Shown: positions 1-9,920 of the stretch, one piece after another
Layout: every line of letters starts with the position of its first letter
Numbering within the stretch: position 1 is the stretch's first letter
Assembly (NCBI GenBank): GCA_019916065.1
Contig: CM034242.1
Location: forward strand, 12,902,879 to 12,966,878
DNA: 64,000 bases
Source of the DNA: Vitellaria paradoxa
Lineage: Eukaryota; Streptophyta; Magnoliopsida; Ericales; Sapotaceae
Reading direction: 5' to 3'
The notes under the pieces: model-generated
Told to the model about the DNA's origin: nothing
Database searches by the model: none
The model's input: the letters and a program-made list of their open reading frames with translations, nothing else
Program-made: the position numbers and the translations under genes

Positions 1-333
1 GCATTATTGATGTACATTTATTATGGAACAAAATAAGAGATGTTATATAGCATTTATTATCTTAATTTTTACCCCCAAACACATTCTCCTACGTTGAAAC
101 ACATTCTTCTATGTTGAGAAAAGAATGAGAATTAATATAAAAGTAGATTTTAATGTATATAATTAATGTTTTTAACCACCTTAATATTGGAAATTAATGT
201 AAATATAAAGTTTAATGTACATAATTAATATTTTCATAATTACCTTAACATCTGTCGTTGGGGCACATGTTAGCAAGATCCATTTATCAAATATAGAAGA
301 TTTGGGGGTTCCAAGAGGATGCAGTAGAGCCAA
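1..333. other. AT-rich DNA, no gene seen
   Basis: This stretch is AT-rich and has no open frame of note and no recognisable repeat boundary. It abuts the left edge of the tandem array that follows. Confidence 0.5.
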
Positions 334-3050
334 GATGTGATTGTATTTTAATATAATATTTTTTTTTCATATCTTTCATTAATTATGTTTAACTTTTATT
401 TTTATTTTGAATTTAATTTTATCATATTAAATTAAGACCATTAGATTTAATGCAATCACATCTTAACCATTGATTATCCCACTGTAACCCTTGCAATGAA
501 TTGGGGCTGCAGTGGAAAAATTCACTGTAGGGGTTGTGGTGGATCCACCAATGGTCAGGATGTGATTGCATTTTAATATGATGTGACTTTTCATATTCTT
601 CAATAATTGTATTCAAATCATATTTTGTTTTACTTTTATTTTTATTTTGAATTTAATTTTATCACATTAAATTAAGACCGTTAGATTTAATGCAATCACA
701 TCCTAACTGTTAATTGACCTATTGTAGCCATTCCTTGGAGCCCAATTAATGCAATCACATCTTGACAGTTAATTGACCCACTGCAACCCCTATAATGGAT
801 TTTTCTACTGTAGCTATCAATCAACGACTAGGATGCGATTGCATTTTAATATAATATGTCTTTTTATATTTTTCATTAATTGTGTTCCAATCAGATTTTG
901 CTTAACTTTTATTTTTATTTTGAATTTAATTTTATAACATTAAATTTAGACGATTACATTTAATATAATCACATCTTGACCGTTGATTGACTCGCAGCAT
1001 AGTGAATTTTTCCACTGTAGTCCCTTAGAACCTAACAGTGGAAAAATTCACCGCATGAGCTGTGGTAGGTCAATCAACGGCAAAAATGTGATTACATTTT
1101 AATATGATGTGTCTTTTCTTATTCTTTATTAATTGTGTTCCAATCAAATTTTGTTTAATTTTTATTTTTATTTTGAATTTAATTTTATCGCATTAAATTA
1201 AGACTATTAGATTTAATGTAATCACATCCTGACCATTGATGGACCTACCGCAGCCCTTGTAGTGAATTGGGAGCTGTAGTGGAAAAATTCACTGCATGGG
1301 CTGTGGTGGGTCTATCAATAGTTAGGATGTGATTGCATTTTAATATGATGTGTATTTTTATATTTTTCATCAATTGTATTCCAATTAGATTTTATTTAAC
1401 TTTTATTTTTATTTTAAATTTAATTTTATCACATTAAATTAAAATCGTTAGATTTAATGCAATCACATCCCTGACTGTTGATTGACCCACCCATTGCAGC
1501 CCCTGCAGTGCAGATCCTTGGACCCCAATTAATACAATCACATCTTGACCGTTAATTGACCCATCCTAGCCCCTGTAGTAGATTTTCCCACTGTATCAAT
1601 CAACGACTAGGATGTGATTGCATTTTAATATGATATATCTTTTCATATATTTTCATTAATTGTATTCTAATCAAATTTTGTTTAATTTTTATTTTTATTT
1701 TGAATTTAATTTTATAACATTAAATTAAGACCATTACATTTAATACAATCACATCTTAGTCGTTGATTGACTCGCAGCCCCGTGAATTTTTCTACTGCAG
1801 CCCCTTAAAACATAACAGTGGAAAAATTCACTGTATGGCTGTGATGGGTCAATCAACAGCCAAAATATGATTGCATTTTAATATGGTGTGTCTTTCCTTA
1901 TTCTTTATTAATTGTGTTCTAATCAAATTTTGCTTAACTTTTATTTTTATTTTGAATTTAATTTTATCACATTAAATTAAGACCATTGGGGCCGATTGGA
2001 TGCAACAAATAGGGGCCTTCATAAATAACACACCCTTATAAGCTTTGATGTGATATTTTTTGTTTGGTTTAGGAAGTAAAATTTCTCCTCTCTAAAAATT
2101 ATCCTCCCTTCTTAATCTTTGAAGAAGGTGTATTATTTTTGGAGAGGGTTTGAGCTCTCCAAAAATTATCCTTCCTTATATGGATTAAATTGGACCATTA
2201 TACCCCTTCTCATCCCCCTTTCTCACCTAAAAAATGTATTTTATATTAGAAATAAATTCTTTTTTAATGAAAAAATGTATTAAAAAATTATATTAATAAA
2301 AATAAAAAAATATAATTTTTTTCCAAATAGAGGGTCGTGTGATTAAAAAAATATTTTTTTTTCCAAATTGGAGGTGATGTGATTTTAAGATAATAATATT
2401 ATTTTTTAGCAAATTTATACAAAATTACACATTTATTGATATTTTTTAAATAAGGAGAAAAAAATAAGCGACTAAAAAGTTTCGGATAAATTGGGATGTT
2501 ATTGTGTACGAAACTAATTTATATATTTAATAAAGTTTGATTTATTAATAACATAATTTATTTATAATTAATTTGTCTAAAATTAATTTGTACTAGTTGG
2601 TTTTCACATTATATAATTAACATAAACATATAATTAAGTTTGGATAACCAAGTTTAATTTAACGGGCAACCAAGTTTTGGGACACCATAAGGGCAAAAGA
2701 GTCATTTGACTATTTTTTCCATCATTTACCTCCTCTTATTTATAAAACATCCAAACCAAGTCAAAAGTTATCCCTCTCTATAAACATCACTTCAATGTGG
2801 ACCAACCTTTTAAAAATAATGCCACCTCTTATCTTATACCCCTCTAAAACTTATCCCCCTCTAAAACTTATCCCCCTGAAATTTTAACACCATCTAATCG
2901 AGCCCTTATATTTAATGCAATCACATACTGTTGATTAACCCTTATAATGGATTTTCTCACTACAACTCCGAAATTCAAGATGCGAAGTTCATGGTGGGTC
3001 AATCAATGATGAGAATGTGATTGCATTTTAAGATAATATATCTTTTCATA
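334..3050. repeat. Satellite-like tandem array with A-B-C higher-order structure
   Basis: A motif close to GATGTGATTGCATTTTAAT recurs at about 337, 562, 835, 1088, 1329, 1614, 1867 and 3017. Spacings are 225, 273, 253, 241, 285 and 253 bp; the last gap falls to about 230 bp when the nested insertion at 1989-2905 is removed. Lengths therefore repeat as short-long-middle, a trimer of roughly 750-780 bp. Diagnostic sequence supports this: units starting at 562 and 1329 share a CTTGGA(G/C)CCCAATTAAT block, and units starting at 835 and 1614 share a GATTGACTCGCAGC block. Each unit also holds an inverted partner (ATTTAATGCAATCACATC), so it can fold back and may derive from a MITE that became tandem. 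No coding function is suggested. Confidence 0.85.
1989..2905. mobile_element. Non-autonomous PIF/Harbinger (Tourist-like) element nested in the array
   Basis: The ends are GGGCCGATTGGATG and the reverse complement GGGCTCGATTAGATG, an imperfect terminal inverted repeat. Flanking repeat units read ...GACCATTAGATTTAATG... without interruption. Here that string is split into GACCATTG before the element and TTATATTTAATG after it, which fits insertion at a TTA target with TTA (now TTG on the left) duplicated. A 3-bp TTA/TAA target duplication is characteristic of the PIF/Harbinger superfamily. The 917-bp interior has no open frame, so it would need a transposase supplied elsewhere. It inserted after the satellite units had formed. 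Confidence 0.7.
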
Positions 3051-3463
3051 TTCCGCATTAGAGATAATTAATGATAAAAGATAGGGACTTGGACTCTTTA
3101 CTTTTCTATCCAATTGACATACTGCCAAACTTAAGTCTTTAATAAATACTAACATACTCAACTAAAAATATTGACATAGTTAACTAAAATTACTTACAAC
3201 TTTGAAATCTCATTCCATTGGAGTGTTAAGGAAAACGTTAAGTAACTTCGTCTTTTTTTTAATTACCAAATAAGAAGAAAAAGTTCGTCTTTTTTTTTTT
3301 TTCAAATGTGCTTGTTATAGTCAAAAAAAATTGTCACAATGGGATAATATTAATTTATTTTCATAATAAATTTTTATATGTTAAATGACAGTGATAATTA
3401 GTCATCAGGAAAATGAATCAAAATTACTGATACAATTATCAGTAATGAAATATGATATTCATC
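3051..3463. other. AT-rich spacer, no gene seen
   Basis: AT-rich sequence lies between the satellite array and the copia element. It includes a run of T at about 3290-3301. No coding or RNA feature is visible. Confidence 0.5.
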
Positions 3464-3770
3464 TGTTAGAATAAAAGAAGGAAAAAGAATTATGTATTAA
3501 TATTGATGATTGTGTGTATGAATACAAGGTTACAAGATCCCTTATATAAGAGAACAATAATCCTAATACTGATAGGAAATAGTAATCCTAATTATGATAG
3601 AATATACAAAATAGGAAATAAGATAGTAATCCTAATTATGATAGGATATACAAAATAAGAAATACATAAATTAAGGAATTACTAAATCTAACAATATACA
3701 AAATAAGGAATACATAAATTAAGGAATTATATATATATATTAGGAATTATATATATTACTAAATCTAACA
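3464..3770 (-). repeat. Copia 3' LTR (left copy on + strand)
   Basis: It runs from TGTTAG to CTAACA, the usual short inverted ends of an LTR, over 307 bp. It contains an internal partial duplication: the string ending ACTAAATCTAACA occurs near 3693 and again at the true terminus at 3770. The purine tract lies directly next to it. Confidence 0.9.
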
Positions 3771-3779
3771 CCCCCCCTC
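3771..3779 (-). other. Copia polypurine tract
   Basis: The minus strand reads GAGGGGGGG immediately before the 3' LTR. This is the expected place and composition for the plus-strand DNA primer. Confidence 0.85.
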
Positions 3780-3783
3780 AAAC

Positions 3784-6700
3784 TCAAGATGGTGGAGCAG
3801 AGACCAACTTGAGTTTGGTGACGAGGGCATCAAACCGTCCGGGTAGAAGAGACTTGGTGAAGATATCAGCTATTTGATCAGTTGAAGAAACAGGAGCAAG
3901 ATGGACGGTACCACAGACCACATGTTGTCGAATGAAGTGACAGTCAATTTCAATATGTTTAGTGCGATCATGAAAAACATCATTGTGTGCAATCAATATG
4001 GCACTACGATTGTCGCAATGAAGCACAGTGGCCCCAGAATGATTGACACCCATGTCTTGAAGGAGCCACCGAAGCCAAAGAAGTTCCTGTGTAGTGTCTG
4101 CAAGGGCACGGTACTCAGCCTCAGTGCTAGAGCGAGCAACCAGAGTCTGTTTCTTACTACGCCAAGAAATAAGGGAGTCGTCTAGAAAGAAGCAGAAGCC
4201 GGTGGTAGAACGTCGATCTGTAGGGTCTCCAGCCCAATCAGCATCAGAGTAGCCATGTAACTGAAAAGAGGACTGGCTGGAGAAATGGAGACCATGAAAA
4301 AGAGTACCATTGACATACCGGAGAATGCGAAGTACAGCAGCATAGTGAGTTGAACGAGGTGCGGACATGAACTGGCTGACAAGATGGACAGCATGAGCAA
4401 TGTCAGGACGAGTAACAGTCAGATATAATAAGGCTGCCAACGAGCTGTCGATACAGTGTAACATTAGATAGTGGTTCACCATCAATAGAATTAAGACGAA
4501 CATTAGCTTCCAAAGGAGTAGAAGCAGTCTTACTATCTGTAAGTCCAGCATGGGTAAGGAGATCAGAAGCATACTTGGCCTGAGTAAGATAATACCCATT
4601 AGATCCAGAAGAAACCTCAAGACCAAGAAAGTAGCTCAGTGGGCCAAGGTCTTTCATCTCAAAGTGACGATGAAGAAAGTCCTTGAGCTCAGATATACCA
4701 TGAACATCATCTCCTGTAAGTATCATATCATCCACATAGAGTAGAAGAAGAACAATGTCATGGGTAGACTGGCGAACAAATAAAGCTGAGTCATAGGTAC
4801 TAGCAGAGAAGCCAATAGTACTGATGATAGAACTGAACTTAGCATACCAGGCACGCGGTGCTTGCTTAAGACCATAAAGAGCACGACGAAGTCGACATAC
4901 CTGTCGAGTAGAAGGTGAGAAACCAGGAGGAGGTTGCATATAGATTTCCTCAGTCAGATCACCATTGAGAAATGCATTTTTAACATCCATCTGATATAAG
5001 GGCCACTTACGAACCGCAGCAATAGCCATAAGACTCCTAACAGAGGTAAGTCTGGCTACAGGAGCAAAGGTCTCCTCATAGTCTATACCATACTCCTGAG
5101 TAAAGCCCTTAGCAACTAGACGGGCTTTGTATTGCTCCACAATACCATCAGATCGAGTCTTGATCTTATAAACCCAACGGCATCCAATGACAGACTTGCC
5201 AGAAGGTAGATCAACAAGGTCCCAAGTGTGAGTCTTGTCAAGAGCCTGTAATTCCTCAGCCATAGCTTGCTGCCAAATAGGATTAGAACTTGCCTCGCGA
5301 TAAGAACGAGGCTCATATTGGGTTAAGACAGTAGAAAAACAGTGATAATCTCGAAGATAAGAAGGAACTTGGCTTACCCAAGTAGATCGTCTGACAGAAG
5401 AATCACTAGATTGAGAGATAAAAGGTGCAACAGGAGGTGCAGGATCATCAGACGGGGACGCCACGGGATAGACTGTAGCAGGTGGCACAACTTCATTAGG
5501 GAGATTATCAAGAATATCAACAGTTTCAGGAACAGAAGATGGAACCACAGCAGGAACATCTACATACTCAGGAAACAGTTCAACAGAAGGATCAGTGAAG
5601 TAAGGAGAGGCAGAAGAAGAGGACAACTGGAAGGAAGACAAAGAGGAAAACATCTTATGTTCCCAAAAGACAACATGACGAGAGATACGAAGACGACGAG
5701 ATAAAGGATCCCAACAACGATAGCCTTTATGTTCAATCCCATACCCTAAGAAGCAACACAGACGAGATCTAGGTTCTAGTTTAGTACGTTCATGTGGCTG
5801 CAATAAGACAAAACAGGCACAACCAAAGACACGAAGAGAATGGTAATCTGGAGGAGTACCATATAGACGCTCATAAGGAGTAAGGTTATCAAGAAGTGGA
5901 GATGGGACTCTATTAATAGTGTAGGCAGCTGTGAGAGCAGCTTCACCCCAAAATTTTTCAGGACAACCAGAGGAAATAAGGAGGGTACGAATGGTATCAA
6001 GTAGATGACGGTGTTTGCGTTCTGCCCGCCCATTCTGTTGAGAAGTACCAGGACAAGAGCGATGGGAAATGGTGCCTTGGGATCTTAGAAAAGTATGAAA
6101 GGAGGTATCACAGTATTCTTGAGCGTTATCTGAGCGAGAGACCTTAATATCACGGGAAAATTGGGTTTTAATCATGCGGGCAAAATTATAGTAGGTTTGT
6201 TGTAATTGGGATCGATTCTTTAAGAGATAAATCCAAGTAAATCGAGAGAAATCATCCACAAAAATAACAAAATACGAAGAACCTCCCATTGTAGGAGTGG
6301 GAGAGGGTCCCCAAATATCTGAATGAACTAAATCAAAAGGAGCAGAAGAAATAGAAATACTTTTATTAAAAGGTAAAGCTGGTTGTTTAGCAAGTTGACA
6401 AGACTGACAATCAAGGTGTTCATTAGGGACATGACCTAATACACCTTTAGACACAATAAACCGTAAACGACCTGGAGACACATGACCTAAACGAGAATGC
6501 CAAATCCCAAAAGATGGAGATGTAGATGTTGCGGATGTGGTGACAGTGGGGGCAGCAGTATGAGGTGAAAGGTGAAGATGCACAAGCTGAAACAGTCGAC
6601 CATGTCTACGGCCTATCCCAAGAGTCTGTCCCGTCCTCGGATCCTGCACAACACAACCAGTAGAGGAAAATAAAACAGTAAGGCCAAGGTCACATAGTTG

Positions 6701-7993
6701 ACCAACAGAAATAAGATTAAGAGAAAGTTTAGGAATATAGTAGGTATGGGGGAGTGACAAAGTAGAAGTGGAGACATGCCCAACATGATCAACAGTCATA
6801 GAAGAGCCATTAGCAGTATAAATAACAGGAAAGGAAGACTCAGATGACTTAGAAGAAAAAATAGATAAATCAGAAGTCATATGGTTACTGCACCCAGAAT
6901 CAAAATACCAAGAGGGTATACCTGAAGGAGCAGACAGGGCAGTAGAAAGATTACCAGAGGCTGACATAATCTGCTGAATAAGAGCAGGAAGATCACTGAC
7001 ATCAATCAGAGTAGGTGAAGTGGCAGCAGTAGATGAAGTCTTATCAGTAGCAGCAGCAGTGGACTGGGGATGAGTATCTCGACGAGTAGGATTCTTGGGG
7101 CAATCAGACAGATAATGACCAGGACCTTTCTGGCGGCAATGCTTGCAAATTCGAACAGGACAGGTAAGCAAGCGATGATCAGTAGCATGACAGAAGGTAC
7201 ATGCATCATGTCGAGAAACAGTGCTTGAGAACTGACCACTAGAAGTGGAGGAACTTCGAGATCCACCTGAGGTTGAGGAAACCCGATAACCACCAGAAGA
7301 GCTACGAGCTTTGGAACTAGGTGCCGCAAGAGCAGTGTCTACATGAGTAGTCGAAACAAGACCTAGGCGAGTCTCCTCAGATAAGAGCTCGGAGATAGCC
7401 TGCTCTAGTGTAGGGAGAGGACTACGATGAAGAAGAGAGGCTCGAACTGGCTCATACACATCAGAGAGACTCATGAGAAACAAAATCAAATGCTGCTGAT
7501 CGCGATAAGTAGCAAACAGAGCATAATCAGCAGGAGAGACCCACTTAGGTTCAGAAGGAGTCAACTGGTCCCACAAAGAATAAAGCTGAGGCAGGAAGGC
7601 ACTGATGGACTGTCCAGGCTCCTGTCGCTGTCGACAAAGAGAAGTCAAAAGTTGATATTGATAGGACAGATCAGTAGTGGTGTATCTAGTGGCCAAAAAC
7701 TTTCAGATGGCCTGCGCTGTGTCAAACCTCCCAAACTGTAAACTGATAGAGGAAATCGAGGTGTTACGGAACCATGTGATGATCTGATGATTCTTGCTAT
7801 CCCATTCCTCAAGATGTTCAGTGTACGCAGTATCTGTCTCATCAACATTTTTAATGGGTGATACAATTTCGCCAGTGACATAGCGCCAAAGTTTTCGCCC
7901 CTTGAGAAAACTAGACATCGCCTGAGACCATGGAATATAATTGGGGCCCTCCAAAGTAATAACAATAGGTTTGGAAACTTCTGAACGATCCAT
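3784..7993 (-). pseudogene. Copia gag-pol polyprotein, broken by one stop and one frameshift
   Basis: The likely start is the ATG at 7993, opening with MDRSEVSKPI. An in-frame TGA at 7703-7705 interrupts gag. Downstream the frame is open to 4403, then needs a shift within about 4421-4432 to continue in the frame that ends at 3784. Landmarks in order: gag; a zinc-knuckle region with CTFC and CKHC motifs (about 7100-7205); an aspartic protease with DSG (about 6892-6903); the integrase HHCC region, then the catalytic core with HSDIWG (about 6310-6335), SDNAQEY (about 6120) and the Glu in QQNGRAERKHR (about 6020); reverse transcriptase with YVDD (about 4727-4744); and RNase H with HCDNRSA (about 3950). 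Domains are otherwise well preserved, so decay is slight. As it stands the element cannot make the full polyprotein. Confidence 0.92.
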
Positions 7994-8444
7994 AATAAGA
8001 TAGCAGAAGTAAAAAATAATCCAAATCGTAGAGAAAAATAGCAGAAAATGGTGTAGAGAATAGCAGTCACAGTCGAAACAAAGCCGAAATATACCGACCA
8101 CAAAATCAGATTCAGAGGGGTCGAAATAGTGAGAAACCGGTCTGAACTGGAAGAGAACCGGCCAAAAGATGGCTGAACCGGCTGCAGAAAGAGGGCTGAA
8201 CCAGATTGTGCTGATCTGGCGCGTGAGAGCGCGTGCGGCGGCGGATTGGGCTGATTTTTGTGTAGTTGAATTCGTAATGAAGAGGCGAATCCAACGGTAT
8301 ATTGTGGCGCCGAAACAGAGGTACAGGCAACAGTGCAGAGAAGAAAATATCGTTTCTGGCAGTGTTCAACACAGAAACTGAGAAGAATTGTTTCTGGTGA
8401 ATGATGTAGCAATGCGAAAAAAAGATGATTATGAGTTTAAACCT

Positions 8445-8457
8445 AGCTCTGATACCA
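8445..8457 (-). other. Copia primer-binding site (initiator-Met tRNA)
   Basis: On the minus strand the bases next to the 5' LTR read TGGTATCAGAGCT. This matches the complement of the 3' end of plant initiator methionine tRNA, the usual primer of plant copia elements. Confidence 0.9.
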
Positions 8458-8731
8458 TGTTAGAATAAAAGAAGGAGAAAAGAATTATGTATTAATATTG
8501 ATGATTGTGTGTATGAATACAAGGTTACAAGGTCCCTTATATAAGAGAACAATAATCCTAATACTGATAGGAAATAGTAATCTTAATTATGATAGAATAT
8601 ACAAAATAGGAAATAAGATAGTAATCCTAATTATGATAGGATATACAAAATAAGAAATACATAAATTAAGGAATTACTAAATCTAACAATATACAAAATA
8701 AGGAATACATAAATTAAGGAATTATATATAT
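8458..8731 (-). repeat. Copia 5' LTR (right copy on + strand), end-truncated
   Basis: It begins TGTTAGAATAAAAG directly beside the primer-binding site and follows the left LTR closely up to about 8731, where the match stops. The terminal AAATCTAACA of the other LTR is missing. The outer end in transcript orientation therefore appears to be lost or rearranged. Confidence 0.85.
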
Positions 8732-9675
8732 ATCAATAGAAATATAATTTAATTATTAATTAAATAATACTTTTTTTTAATCACAAAGAATTGAACATCC
8801 ATTTCTTATATAAAGTGTACTAAATATATATAGATATATTGATGAAGGGTAATGATAATGTTGGAGCATTTTAATACCATAATATATTTAACGCAGTCTT
8901 TATATGTGGATGATTTTACCTTTATTAAGTTAGTGAAAATTTAAAACTCAGCATATTTAATGCACGTTAGCAATTTTATCGTTATTTAATGAAGATTTAA
9001 AATTCATATTTATTATCTATTAAGTCTTTAGATATTCTCATTCATTAATATTTATGTTCTGTCCATACTTTTTGTTTTCATATAAAGAGATATAAATTTT
9101 TTTTAATAATAATTTCAACTCCAATTATCTTACATGATTTAAACTAATTTTAATTGTTTTGATAAGCAGTTTTATTAACTAAGGAAACATTAATTTGAAT
9201 AATTAATTTTAAAAGTTAAATTTTATAATTATCTTTTAGCTATGAAAATTGATTTAATAATAAATTTTATTAATTGATTTATTAACTAAGGGAAGATAAG
9301 TAGTTTGGATAATTAGCTCTAAAATTTGAATTTTATATATTTATTATTTAGTCATAAAAATTGATTTAGTAAAAAATTTTATTTAGTTTAGATAATTAAC
9401 TCTAAAATTTAAAATTTTTATTTATCTTTTATTCATGAAAATTAATTTATTAATTAATTAGTTCAATATTTGAATTTTATATTTTTTTTCAGGTTAAGAA
9501 AATTAATTTACTTGTTAATTTTACTAATTAATTCAATGCTTAGTTAAAAATGATTTACTAATTAATGGTTACTCCAAGTTAATCAATGAAGTTTAAAGGG
9601 GTATTTTAATTAATATTATTACATTTCCGTTTTTCATTTTTTTAGTGAAATATTTATAATATATCATGGGGCTAT
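8732..9675. other. AT-rich intergenic DNA, no gene seen
   Basis: Very AT-rich, with repeated short strings such as AATTAGCTCTAAAATTTGAATTTTATA at loose intervals (about 9200-9480). That suggests decayed repeat DNA. No coding frame is visible. Confidence 0.5.
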
Positions 9676-9920
9676 TTAGAGTTTCAAAGAAGTTTAAAAA
9701 ATTTCAAAAGGATTTAAAAATTCTAACTTTTTCAAACTCCAAAAAATTCTAACTTTTTCAAACTCCAAAAAATTTGTCAAAATCCGTTGGAACAAACTAT
9801 TATAGTGGGTTCCAGCGGATTTTGGTATATTTCTTTAAAAAGTTGGATTGATATTTGTACCAAAAGGTTCTACAATACTCCAAAAATTTTTAAAATTCTC
9901 CACTAAAATTTACCACGTAT
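9676..9920. mobile_element. Fold-back MITE-like repeat, copy 1
   Basis: The centre contains an inverted repeat, CAAAATCCGTTGGAAC then about 16 bp later GTTCCAGCGGATTTTG, with one mismatch. The flanks are runs of TTTAAAAATT and TTTCAAA. The reverse complement of this segment aligns with 20560-20790, including the centre and the outer ATCAATCCAACTTTTTAAA-like part, so it is a repeat family present twice in the window in opposite orientation. No target duplication was identified. Confidence 0.6.

Larger units (their letters stand above)
3464..8731 (-). mobile_element. Ty1/copia LTR retrotransposon, minus strand
   Basis: Two matching LTRs (3464-3770 and 8458-8731) flank an internal region with a primer-binding site at 8445-8457 and a purine tract at 3771-3779, both oriented for minus-strand transcription. 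The coding order is gag, protease, integrase, reverse transcriptase, RNase H, which defines Ty1/copia. I count only about three differences between the LTRs over some 270 aligned bases, so the insertion looks recent, although the reading frame is already broken. The right LTR stops short of the left one by about 35 bp and I see no target-site duplication, so the right edge was probably altered after insertion. Lineage within copia is not assigned. Confidence 0.95.

Noticed and set aside
5342..5704. 120-codon plus-strand frame
   Set aside because: It lies antisense within the copia polyprotein and is Arg-rich only because it mirrors that coding sequence.
8169..8381. Frames on both strands between the copia primer site and gag
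   Set aside because: They are in the untranslated leader of the element and have no gag-like sequence.
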